64,000 bases of DNA, taken from Flectonema sp. DT1601. Taxonomy: Eukaryota > Euglenozoa > Diplonemea > Diplonemida > Diplonemidae. The position numbers and the translations under genes were made by a program. The notes under the pieces were generated by a model. That model had not been told where the DNA came from and ran no database searches. It saw nothing but the letters and a program-made list of their open reading frames with translations. Numbering within the stretch: position 1 is the first letter of the stretch; every line of letters begins with the position of its first letter. Where the stretch lies: NCBI GenBank assembly GCA_964019425.1, contig OZ025782.1, positions 806,001-870,000 on the forward strand, written 5' to 3'. Shown in pieces: positions 39,901-47,301 of the stretch.

Positions 39901-42428
39901 CCAAGACCGACCTGTTCAAGCTTTTTCCTTTTAATGTTCAGCTGAAAACCCTTCCAAAGATATCCATCGAGACACTCTCTGACTTCATTAAGGCATTAGT
40001 TAGTGGAACTCTGATAGGAGATCTAAAGCATCAAGGTCCGTATTGGTATTCAAATGATCAACTACTCGCTGTAATCAGAGAAGCTTATCCAGACACATCA
40101 GATATTAGAAGGTCACTACTGAGTGTTGGGTGTGAGATGAAGTCGATATTCTCAACGAGAAATTTGGGAGAGTTGGTTAGTGCGATAAGAGGTACTGGAC
40201 ACAACTCAGCTGATGACTTGAGGAAGGCTTTGAAGAAGGGAACGATTGAAGTGGATGGGAAGCCACTATTTAGGAAGCTGATCGTAACGAAGCTCTCCGA
40301 ATTCCTTGAGGCAGACATTTCAGAACATAACTCAGCACCAAAGAAGAGTGAAGCTTCTGGACACTCTGTGGAATCACTTACTACTCAGTCAGCATCACCT
40401 CTTTCTAAGGAGCCTCCCGCGTCTGAAGTTTCTAAACCAAAACTGGAATTGGAAACACAGTCGCAGTCCTCCGCAACTGAACCCGTGAAGCCTGTAGCAG
40501 CAGCACTCTCTGCCATTCTCTCCGCCGCTTCTTCCAACACCGAACTGTTCAAATCCTTTCCTTTTAATGTTCAGCTGAAAACCCTTCCAAAGATATCCAT
40601 CGAGACACTCTCTGACTTCATTAAGGCATTAGTTAGTGGAACTCTGATAGGAGATCTAAAGCATCAAGGTCCGTATTGGTATTCAAACGATCAACTACTC
40701 GCTGTAATCAGAGAAGCTTATCCAGACACATCAGATATTAGGAGGTCACTACTGAGTGTTGGGTGTGAGATGAAGTCGATATTCTCAGCGAGGAATTTGG
40801 GAGAGTTAGTTAGTGCGATAAGAGGTACTGGACACAACTCAGCTGATGACTTGAGGAAGGCTTTGAAGAAGGGAACGATTGAAGTGGATGGGAAGCCACT
40901 ATTTAGGAAGCTGATCGCAACGAAGCTCTCCGAATTCCTTGAGGAGGACCTCAGTAGTGAAGAAGAAGAGAAAAGTAGCAAGTCAGTTGATGAGAGTTCT
41001 ATGAAGTCAGACTCATGTCGGAAGATAGAAGAAGAGACAAACCATCTCCGTAATGAAAATATTGAAATCGATAAAGAAGAAAGTATCATTCAGACATCAC
41101 ATGTGAGTAGTAAAGAAGAGGAAGTTATTTCAAGTGAGGAAGTGTTGGAAGTTCATAATCACACGGAAGAAGAAGTCGGTAAATCGAGTGAACAAGAAGA
41201 TGAAGAGAATGAATCACAAGGAACCGATACAGACGGCAGCTCATCTGAAATAAAAGGTGAGCCAAATATAGTGAAGTCTGAATTGCTGGAAAATGAGGTA
41301 GTTTCTGACGAAGAGATTAACGAAACTTCAGAAGAAGTGAGAAAGGTCCAAAAGATTCATGAAAATGTTCCTTTGATTACCAAACTGAGAGATACATTCC
41401 CTGAGGAACTCTTTGGCAGTGAGTCCCCAACTGCCGCTGCCGGACAGAATCAGCACAGCAGACATCGAAGGAGATTTCTGGACAAAACAAACTTAAGAAA
41501 CAAGACTGAGTCGGCGCTGAAGAAATTTGCAGATTGCGCGGTGAAAGAAGAAGAATTTAAGCCCAAACTTCCAGAGCAGGCTGAGTTGGTACCTGCCCCA
41601 AGGTTTGTTCAACCAAAGAGGCCGCCAATGTACGGAAGAATGCCAAAACCCATCTCACCGATGAACAGAAGTGATGATACTGATCTGTCACAGCTTTACC
41701 AACAACATGAAACATACGTACACCACACTTCACCTCTAAGAGGGTCTCCATTTAGGCCTCGTGCCAGTCCTTCTCGCTCAATCACTCCTACTAGAAGACA
41801 AATTCTACTTCTGGGAACTGATAACGGATTAGCTAAGGAACCCACACCTGAAGAACACAATTGGCGTAAAACTGTAGAATCAGTTGGTAGGTTGGGTGAA
41901 ATCAACGCAGCCATCGCGGCAGAGATGAAACAATTGAAATCACTCGAAGCCGAAAGACGAGCCTATGAAGAAAGTCATGATGTAAATGTTGAAGTGAGAG
42001 ATGCTGAAGTTAGAGAACTCAGTTACATCCACCGTCAGGTTTACCCAACGAGCCGAAGTAATGCTGCGGTCATATCGGCGAGGAGTATCTCACCAACACG
42101 ACCGTTACTTGAGCGTCAGAAACAAGCACCTGACGTACAACGGCAGCAGATTGCTCATCCACAGCAATGGAGTGCTAGTCCGCAACGGCAGATTGCTCAT
42201 CCACAACAGCGGGGTGTTAGTCTACAACGGCAGATTGCTCATCCACAACAGCGGGGTGTTAGTCTGCAACGGCAGATTGCTCATCCACAACAGCGGGGTG
42301 CCAGTCCACAACAAGATGGGGAAGTACTTGAACAAATGTTCAACAACTTTGAAGCAAAAATACTCTTCGTAGAACAAACAATTGACAAACAAGAAAAACA
42401 GCAGCACCAAGAACCTTTCATAATGTGA
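30978..42428 (+). CDS. Giant intracellular repeat protein (3816 aa), unknown domain
   Basis: One uninterrupted frame, 3816 aa from the ATG at 30978. There is no signal peptide and no TM helix. The bulk is 14 copies of a roughly 150-residue helical domain I do not recognise. Twelve carry the near-invariant PKISIETLSDFIKALVSGTL, then HQGPYWYSN, RRSLLSVGCEMKS and KPLFRKLI...KLSEFLEA. Two (about 31140-31590 and 34040-34510) are old and divergent. Linkers are Ser/Thr/Pro/Glu-rich and carry a second repeat, TPVRGTEKFVADLLTSVLEK, 12 times in all. The C-terminus is acidic (about 40965-41340), then basic/Pro-rich with SP/TP sites (SPTRPL, SPSRSITPTRR), then a Gln-rich 14-residue repeat. This architecture suggests a scaffold or cytoskeleton-associated protein; that is a guess. 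Homogenised repeats make the assembly copy number uncertain. Confidence 0.85.
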   Translation: MSEGDSPLFWGRQSTETFREQLLRMGSDVMKSELLPSPSESTASSSDAEHFDPNFKIVLQQAFNEDRLLFSQFPVETQINVLVQISVTDQQQMISAIACNSLVSTLKSRGPYWYTDDHVLAVIKHLQLPSDLEALLLSVGWLYPELFASTKFNQLVSALQDIGIKSASALLTSIVKKEKLESFGTELISPTLRQQITSFANTGKVHLPTAVDVSSKTCDAKLRKILSAASSNTELFKSFPFNVQLKTLPKISIETLSDFIKALVSGTLTGDLKHQGPYWYSNDQLLAVIREAYPDTSDIRRSLLSVGCEMKSLFAVRSLGEIISILRSAGVDTSHKLLTALNDGIVVNEKPLFRKIIANKLRDFLEIELEVTIPQVQLPTRERPAGGGTQIPIQNMSSTTSSVAAPLSAILSAASSNTKLFKSFPFNVQLKTLPKISIETLSDFIKALVSGTLIGDLKHQGPYWYSNDQLLAVIREAYPDTSDIRRSLLSVGCEMKSIFSTRNLGELVSAIRGTGLNSADDLRKALKKGTIEVDGKPLFRKLIATKLSEFLEADISEHNSAPKKSEASGHSVESLTTQSASPLSKEPPASEVSKPKLELETQSQSSTTEPVKPVAAALSAILSAASSKTELFKSFPFNVQLKTLPKISIETLSDFIKALVSGTLIGDLKHQGPYWYSNAQLLAVIREAYPDTSDIRRSLLSVGCEMKSIFSTRNLGELVSAIRGTGLNSADDLRKALKKGTIEVDGKPLFRKLIVTKLSEFLEADISEHNSAPKKSEASGHSVESLTTPVRGTEKFVSDLLTSVLEKSASPLSKERPASEVSNPKRELETQSQSSTTEPVKPVAAALSAILSAASSNTELFKSFPLNVQLKTLPKISIETLSDFIKALVSGTLIGDLKHQGPYWYSNEQLLAIMRISFPDKLDLRRSLLCVGCEMKSIFSGKSLGELISTLKGIGISTAEELRRELNKKNVEVNGKQLFRKLITTKLLQFFQSDGLNSRSSASELKKRLQPLITSSNTLIMSPNLSSIISEVALSDERLFATFPSEIQLQTLPKVNINSVDDFLFSVMTGTLISKMNQVSTYQYTDEQVLCLIQRIFPIQDLRRSLLCVGHVERSLFENSYSLSEYLKLLRAVGISKNVHLLRELHLKGSPEVNGKPLFNEQLASKLTKFLESDLPQYLLDAAASEECKSPLPMTPSSLKRKSFPSSKVTKFSSEPTDVLMLTPPEPPNLSFLKSESSETDVSSSLVELSLKNSSQSVSTIPTSTTEKTVAAALSGILSAASSNTELFKSFPFNVQLKTLPKISIETLSDFIKALVSGTLIGDLKHQGPYWYSNDQLLAVIREAYPDTSDIRRSLLSVGCEMKSIFSTRNLGELVSAIRGTGHNSADDLRKALKKGTIEVDGKPLFRKLIVTKLSEFLEADISEHNSAPKKSEASGHSVESLTTQSASPLSKEPPASEVSKPKRELETQSQSSTTEPVKPVAAALSAILSAASSNTELFKSFPLNVQLKTLPKISIETLSDFIKALVSGTLIGDLKHQGPYWYSNDQLLAVIREAYPDTSDIRRSLLSVGCEMKSIFSTRNLGELVSAIRGTGLNSADDLRKALKKGTIEVDGKPLFRKLIVTKLSEFLEADISEHNSALKKSEASGHSVESLTTQSASPLPLTPVRGTEKFVSDLLTSVLEKSASPLSKEPPASEVSKPKLELETQSQSSTTEPVKPVAAALSAILSAASSNTELFKSFPLNVQLKTLPKISIETLSDFIKALVSGTLIGDLKHQGPYWYSNDQLLAVIREAYPDTSDIRRSLLSVGCEMKSIFSTRNLGELVSAIRGTGLNSADDLRKALKKGTIEVDGKPLFRKLIVTKLSEFLEADISEHNSAPKKSEASGHSVESLTTPVRGTEKFVADLLTSVLEKSASPLSKEPPASEVSKPKRELETQSQSSATEPVKPVAAALSAILSAASSNTELFKSFPFNVQLKTLPKISIETLSDFIKALVSGTLIGDLKHQGPYWYSNDQLLAVIREAYPDTSDIRRSLLSVGCEMKSIFSTRNLGELVSAIRGTGLNSADDLRKALKKGTIEVDGKPLFRKLIVTKLSEFLEADISEHNSPPKKSEASGHSVESLTTQSASPLPLTPVRGTEKFVSDLLTSVLEKSASPLSKEPPASEVSKPKLELETPSQSSTTEPVKPVAAALSAILSAASSNTELFKSFPLNVQLKTLPKISIETLSDFIKALVSGTLIGDLKHQGPYWYSNDQLLAVIRNAFPKQSDVRRSILSVGCEMKSMFSTRNLGDIVGALLGAGVTNAEELKKALKGTIEVDGKPLFRKLIATRLSEFLEADISTVKLTPTIEVRKIMEPKHEGPKLELQSQSSTTEPVKPVAAALSAILSAASSNTELFRSFPLNVQLKTLPKISIETLSDFIKALVSGTLIGDLKHQGPYWYSNDQLLAVIREAYPDTSDIRRSLLSVGCEMKSIFSTRNLGELVSAIRGTGLNSADDLRKALKKGTIEVDGKPLFRKLIVTKLSEFLEADGHSVESLTTPVRGTEKFVADLLTSVLEKSASPLSKEPPASEVSNPKQGLKMLSQSSTTKSLTTPVRGTEKFVANLLASVLEKTAVHSKEPLASEAAKLKQELEMQSESSTTELITTPVKGTEKFVADLLTSVLEKSASPLSKERPASEVSNPKQGLEMLSQSSTTKSLTTPVRGTEKFVADLLASVLEKTAVHSKEPLASEAAKLKQELEMQSESSTTELITTPVRGTEKFVADLLTSVLEKSAAAHSEEPLVSEVSKLKQELEMQSEYSTTPPVRGTEKFVADLLTSVLEKSASPLSKERPASEVSNLKQGLEMLSQSSTTKSLTTPVRGTEKFVADLLASVLEKTAVHSKEPLASEAAKLKQELKMQSESSTTELITTPVRGTEKFVADLLTSVLEKSASPLSKERPASEVSKLKQELKMQSQSSTTEPVKPVAAALSAILSAASSKTDLFKLFPFNVQLKTLPKISIETLSDFIKALVSGTLIGDLKHQGPYWYSNDQLLAVIREAYPDTSDIRRSLLSVGCEMKSIFSTRNLGELVSAIRGTGHNSADDLRKALKKGTIEVDGKPLFRKLIVTKLSEFLEADISEHNSAPKKSEASGHSVESLTTQSASPLSKEPPASEVSKPKLELETQSQSSATEPVKPVAAALSAILSAASSNTELFKSFPFNVQLKTLPKISIETLSDFIKALVSGTLIGDLKHQGPYWYSNDQLLAVIREAYPDTSDIRRSLLSVGCEMKSIFSARNLGELVSAIRGTGHNSADDLRKALKKGTIEVDGKPLFRKLIATKLSEFLEEDLSSEEEEKSSKSVDESSMKSDSCRKIEEETNHLRNENIEIDKEESIIQTSHVSSKEEEVISSEEVLEVHNHTEEEVGKSSEQEDEENESQGTDTDGSSSEIKGEPNIVKSELLENEVVSDEEINETSEEVRKVQKIHENVPLITKLRDTFPEELFGSESPTAAAGQNQHSRHRRRFLDKTNLRNKTESALKKFADCAVKEEEFKPKLPEQAELVPAPRFVQPKRPPMYGRMPKPISPMNRSDDTDLSQLYQQHETYVHHTSPLRGSPFRPRASPSRSITPTRRQILLLGTDNGLAKEPTPEEHNWRKTVESVGRLGEINAAIAAEMKQLKSLEAERRAYEESHDVNVEVRDAEVRELSYIHRQVYPTSRSNAAVISARSISPTRPLLERQKQAPDVQRQQIAHPQQWSASPQRQIAHPQQRGVSLQRQIAHPQQRGVSLQRQIAHPQQRGASPQQDGEVLEQMFNNFEAKILFVEQTIDKQEKQQHQEPFIM
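31140..40950 (+). repeat. Fourteen-copy domain array within the giant gene
   Basis: Approximate unit starts: 31140 (divergent), 31640, 32197, 32827, 33514, 34040 (divergent), 34794, 35427, 36141, 36828, 37540, 38115, 39868 and 40504. Most units are near-identical at the DNA level, including synonymous sites, over about 350-450 bp. Units at 31640, 33514 and 37540 match only in their first half and then switch abruptly to a divergent second half. This indicates recent sequence exchange or amplification. Confidence 0.9.
38575..39840 (+). repeat. Tandem 50-54 residue repeats (TPVRGTEKF units) with higher-order pattern
   Basis: Eight consecutive units encode TPVRGTEKFVADLLTSVLEK plus a Ser/Glu/Lys linker. 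Reference points (GGGGAAC of each unit) fall at 38593, 38755, 38914, 39076, 39235, 39385, 39547 and 39706. Spacings are 162, 159, 162, 159, 150, 162 and 159 bp. Two alternating unit types (SASPLSKE... and TAVHSKEPLASEAAKLK...) form a roughly 321-bp higher-order repeat. Four more copies sit singly in linkers near 33343, 35970, 36655 and 37370. Confidence 0.9.
42138..42308 (+). repeat. 14-residue Gln-rich repeat at the giant protein's C-terminus
   Basis: Four copies of a 42-45 bp unit encode QRQIAHPQQRGVSL-type sequence. The first copy has one extra Gln and WSASP in place of RGVSL. They form a local minisatellite in frame. Confidence 0.9.
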
Positions 42429-42905
42429 TCCTTTTATTGATCCTTCTCTCAGCATTCTCAAAACTTAGTTGACTGAGTAAGTTAATACTGACTCATGTTT
42501 TGGATAACTTGCAGTGATGTCTTTCCAGATTATTTTATTTTATTTTATTTTACTTTACGTTAATTTGTATCTAGTTAGTCAAGGCCGTATTCTAAGTAAG
42601 TAAATCTGTAACACGAAAAGAAAAAAACGAAAAAGATCGAATTGTGGAGCACGAACGCTTGTTCTTTTCCAAAATAAATTGTATTTTTTTTTTGTTCGTT
42701 GCTTTTTATTTGTTTGTAGCAACCAGAATTGTTAGAAAAATAGATTTGGAAGGCGGCAATAGAAATTAAGCAACTAACACATATTTACAATATTCTTTAC
42801 CACACGCAGGTTATTAGTAAACACAAACAGGTTATTGAGGTGCTCTTTTTGTTTGTAGCATTTCTCAAATATCAAATCATTAATTGAACTCAGCAGCAAA
42901 ATAAA
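42429..42905. other. Intergenic region
   Basis: No gene seen. There is an (ATTTT)n run near 42530-42560 and a T-rich tttttgtttgtag (AG at 42857-42858), with a closer ctcag at about 42892, before the kinesin start codon. Confidence 0.45.
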
Positions 42906-45572
42906 ATGGCAGCTATCCGCGATGGTGTAAACGCCTGCCTGCGCTCCAATGACCCGGAGGGGGATCCAGGAGCGATTTTTTCGCTCGCAAAATTGTGTCA
43001 AAATGGATACAGCAGACAAGTACTGGAAGAGGTAAAGAAACCCTTAAAGGATCACACTAATCCTGGTGCGCAATATAAAATGTTGATGTTGTTGGAGCAG
43101 CTGGCAACAAACGGCTGCTGGGCATTCAGAAACAACTTGTCAACAGACAAGTGGATGAATCGACTGATTGAGATAGCGAAGAGGACTGAGAACACAGCGA
43201 TTAAAGAAAAGATTCCTCAAATGATTGTTAATTGGGATTATCTTTATCAAAAAGAAGGTCACTTTGGATTCAGAACATTTGGAACGTCACTCCTACAGGG
43301 GTCTCGATCACTGAAGTACCCTGCTCCTAGTGTTGTTGCTGCTCAGTCATTCGGACAATCTAGACCTCAGGCGGGGTACTCTACACAACCTCCTTCAGTA
43401 GTTCAACCGTTGAGTTCGAGTTTCAATTCAGCTTCTTCCTCTGTGTCAGGATCAGTGAAGGCACCAGTTTCTGCAGGTTATGGTACAAAGACATCTGCAT
43501 CAGCTGGTTCAAGACCTCATTCACCAAATACTGGAATGGGTCTGAGAATGAACAGAGATCAGATTGAAAGGTTCTTAATGACAGTAAATGATAACCTCGA
43601 TGAGTTCAACAGTGAGTTAGAAATACTACTTCAAGGAATTGGTGGTATTGAAGCGAGAGAAGACTTTCCTCTCTACAAAACGCTTCAAGAGAATGCAATT
43701 AGAATAGAGGAATGCCGAGGTCAGGGAAATCACACTTATGACTTAACTGAAGCCCTCGAGAAGGCGAGTGATAATGTTGGGTGGGCATTAAAACTGTACC
43801 GCGACTACTTACAGTCTCAGAAACCAGTCGACGACTCACCTGCCGATGGCAAGACACTCAATCCGTCGGCAATGATTTCGGGAGCATCGATGAATCAGGC
43901 GATTGAGGAGTTGGAACGTCTTCGTGTGGAATTACGTCAGAAGGATGAAAATGAGCAGCGACTCACAAGAGAAGTCGATCGCCTGACGGGTGAAAATGAG
44001 TTGCTCCGCTCTCAAGGTGGTGGTGGTGGGGGAGGAGACTCAACAATCGTCCCAGTGGTAGCAGCGATTTCGACGAGCGGCGAGAAGATTCCCCCAAAAG
44101 TTGTCGCAGCCCTCCGCTGTCACAAGAAGCAGAGCGAAATTGCCATCAACCGCGCTCGCGGTTTCAAGAACGAAATTAAAGACAAATATCGGGAGTTTAT
44201 GGAGCACATGGACTCTAACTTCACGCAATGCATTGATAAGATGGCAATCATCGCCAAGCGTCCTAACAACGAGGCGCTCATTAAGAAGCTTCAGGAAGAC
44301 TACCTCAAAGAGATGCGTCTCCGAAAGCAATATTACAACAAGATTCAAGAACTTCGTGGTAACATTCGAGTGTTCTGCAGAGTACGTCCTCTTAACAACA
44401 AAGAGATTACTGAGCACAAGGCTGTCAATGTTTGTAACTACAAGGATGATGATGAGGTATGCTGTTGTTCTTTTTTTTATCCACATTAGTTACGAGGAGG
44501 TGGTTGTTCTACTGGTTGTTTGAGCATAATGGAACTTTTCTGAGTAAAATAAAATAATAAACGAAAAAACAGATTGTTATCAGCGATGAGAACGCTCGTA
44601 CTAAACACAAGAAGTTTGACTTCGACAGAGTTTACAATCCTTCAGAATCTCAGGAAGCAGTCTTTAAGGATACTTCACCTCTTATCGAATCAGTGATTGA
44701 TGGTTACAATGTTTGTATCTTTGCTTACGGTCAGACAGGAAGTGGTAAGACGTACACCATGGAAGGACCTCCAGAGAATCCGGGTGTTAACACTCGTGCT
44801 CTAACAAGACTTTTTGATATTATTGAAGAGAAGAGAGAGAGTGAGTCAATTACTGTTCGTCTTTCAATTCTTGAGATTTACAACGAGAAGATTAAGGATC
44901 TCTTAGTAGAACCAGCTGTTGTCGCAAAGACTTCATACGAAGTTAAGACTGGAGGAGACACTGGTAACTACGTTTCTAACTTAACCACTCAAGACGTCAC
45001 ATCTCTACATGATATTGAAAGGTGGGGTGCTATTGCTCACAAGAATAGATCTCAAGCAAAGACCAGTATGAATGAACACAGTAGTAGAAGTCATATGTTG
45101 TTATACTTTGTGGTATGTTATTATATTATTACACTTCTTAGTAACTATTAAATATTTGGTAGACTTTCGTAATGAACTGAAATAACAAATACAGGTCCGC
45201 ACTGAAAACATTGCAACCGGAAACAAATGTTACGGAAAGTTGTCTTTGATTGACTTAGCAGGCAGTGAGAGATTAAAGAAGTCACACGCTGAGGGACAAG
45301 CTGCTGAGGAAGCGAAGTTCATTAACAAGTCGTTGAGCGCATTGGGTGAGACTATTGCTGCGCTGTCTGGAAACTCGAAGCACATTCCATTCAGAAACAG
45401 TAAGTTGACATTCTTGTTGCAGGACTCACTTTCTGGTAATTCGAAGGTGCTGATGTTCGCAAACATCTCACCAGCCGATTACAACACAACGGAAACCATT
45501 TCAACTCTTAACTTCGCTGATAAGGCTCGCAACACTGCGTTAGGAATGGCAACAAAGAATAAAGGTAACTAA
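42906..45572 (+). CDS. VHS-GAT-kinesin-14 fusion motor
   Basis: Three exons, 42906-44456, 44573-45112 and 45195-45572, all phase 0, 822 aa. Residues about 10-125 look like a VHS domain ([45 protein letters not shown]). After a Ser/Pro linker, residues about 215-310 resemble a GAT three-helix bundle. A coiled coil with a Gly run precedes the neck [15 protein letters not shown], which marks a C-terminal, minus-end-directed kinesin-14. The motor has P-loop GQTGSGKT (from G570), switch I NEHSSRSH (from N684) and switch II DLAGSE (from D717). VHS and GAT domains bind ubiquitin, lipids or sorting partners on endosomes. The combination suggests a motor that links ubiquitinated or endosomal cargo to microtubules, an inference from domain content. 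The motor call is certain, VHS probable, GAT moderate. Confidence 0.88.
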
Positions 45573-47301
45573 TTGTAATCAATCTGTTGGTGATAATAAT
45601 CAGTCCTGTTGAGGCGGAGTAGTCGTAAAGCACCTCAACACTCGAAAGTTGATATATTGTGCTGTCCTTACATTAGGGAATACAAAACGATACAATTTAG
45701 CGAGACGCTCTTCAAAGTATTGCAAAATAGTAGTAGGCGCCAACCTAAGGCAGTACTTCCTTCTAATAAGTTGTGGTAATTATTACAATGAACCAAATCC
45801 TTTTAGCGCTGTCCCCCCCCCTCCGAAGCATATGAGGTTCTGCTTCAGCATTGTTACCTTCAGTAGTACAATAGTTTATTTTATTTTCTTAACTTATTGC
45901 TATCCCCCCATTACAATCCTCCGATAGGTTGGTGCCAATAGTTGGTATCCATTTCCGTTTGTTTTTCCAAAAAATATAGCGTCCTTCTGTCTTCCTTCTT
46001 TATAAAGATTTTATGTTCTACATAACTGGCTCTTTATGGGAAGGATGGTTATCCATAACCTAGACTTTCATAATAGCCTTTTTCATTACGCGAGATGATC
46101 ATTTTGTGTCACTACCTTATTAACAAACCTGATTAACGGATGTCGTGATCGTCGCTGCTCGCGATGAATTTTCGATCTACGAAATTCTAAAAGAGAAAAC
46201 GAATTTATATTGTGACTTGCTTTCTTCTTTTGAGGTTTCTTGTTCGAAGAAGACGTCCCCGAGGGGATTGGATTTATATGCTTTTTCTTATTCTCCTAAA
46301 AATTCCCATTTTTTCCTGCATCCCGTAACAAAGAATAAAGCTCTCTGCCTGGCCACTATATGTGGTGACTTGGTTTCGGATTTACTGACGATTAGTCGTC
46401 TCACCAGTTAGGGGGTTCAGTTTTAAGTGCTAAAGTGTGGTATAACTTACAATAGATCTTAACAAACAGTTTTTTCCGTTTGGGTAATAAAGCGGCCTAG
46501 CATCTGTGTAGTGCTGACCATCTCTTGACCTTGCAATTTGTTTTCTGAGAGTAAGATATGTGAAGTACTCAATAACTGATTGCTGTCAGAGCATTCAATA
46601 AATATCTTTCCTGACTTGCTGTCATTGGTATTTTAAATTGTCTTTGAGAACACGATACCTCAACCTGTTGTCGCACAGCTATTTGTGAAAGAACATCTTC
46701 TGGAAGTGTGGCGTTGAGGGGGATAAATAATGTTCCTACTTTACGGTACTTTCCTGAAGTACCACTTTCTTGATTGGTAGGTTGGTGTCCAAGTCAAGCA
46801 GAGGAATGGTTTTGTATGAGAGCCGTTGTTGGACAGAAAAAAACAATATAAATAAAGTAAAAGAAAAAGCCCTGTTTTCTTGGGGACTCTATAGTGTCCT
46901 TATTTATTCATTAGCGTTGCTCGTGGTTCCACCTGCTGAGGTGTAAAGAGAGAATTTCAAAGAATGAAAAAAAGATACCCTCAGCAGCAGATTTCCTTTT
47001 TTTCCACGACTGCCGAACACACTCTCTCCCCTTGGCGCTTTCACTCGCGGAAATAATGGACCCCTCGAACTTTTCCCCACCGCCCCTCCTTCCTTTTTCA
47101 GCACCAAAACATTTGAATAACAACAAAAGGAACAGAAATGAGAGATTGTTGTTTCGGGTTTATTGTTTTGTTTATCTTATTTATTCTTTACAGGTCGCAC
47201 CATATAAATATCCTGACACAAGTTTATACATCAGAGTTCTTATTTGAGACCAGTCGATAGCTCTCGAGTGTTGATATTTTTATTACTCAAATAAAGAGAA
47301 A
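45573..47301. other. 1.7-kb intergenic region
   Basis: No convincing gene. A 7-bp hairpin (GTTGAGG/CCTCAAC, 45608-45639) lies 35 bp after the kinesin stop codon, probably in the 3'UTR. An 88-codon ORF at 46145-46411 has no protein-like pattern. A T-rich ttattctttacag (AG at 47192-47193) lies 108 bp before the next start codon. Confidence 0.45.

Noticed and set aside
31853-41089. Recurrent 77-173 codon ORFs on the minus strand within the giant gene
   Set aside because: They recur only because the + strand repeats recur; each is the same antisense shadow of the conserved domain and has no start context or family resemblance of its own.
45608-45639. Hairpin after the kinesin gene as a terminator or histone-type 3' stem-loop
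   Set aside because: The 7-bp stem with a loop of about 18 bases does not match the histone stem-loop, and eukaryotic genes do not need such a terminator.
45739-45940. Near-inverted repeat ggcgccaacct / aggttggtgcc
   Set aside because: Only 10 of 11 positions pair over a 180-bp loop, with no terminal features of a mobile element; likely chance.
46145-46411. 88-codon + strand ORF as a small gene
   Set aside because: It has no domain, signal peptide, biased codon use or acceptor-like leader, and lies in a gene-free AT-rich interval.
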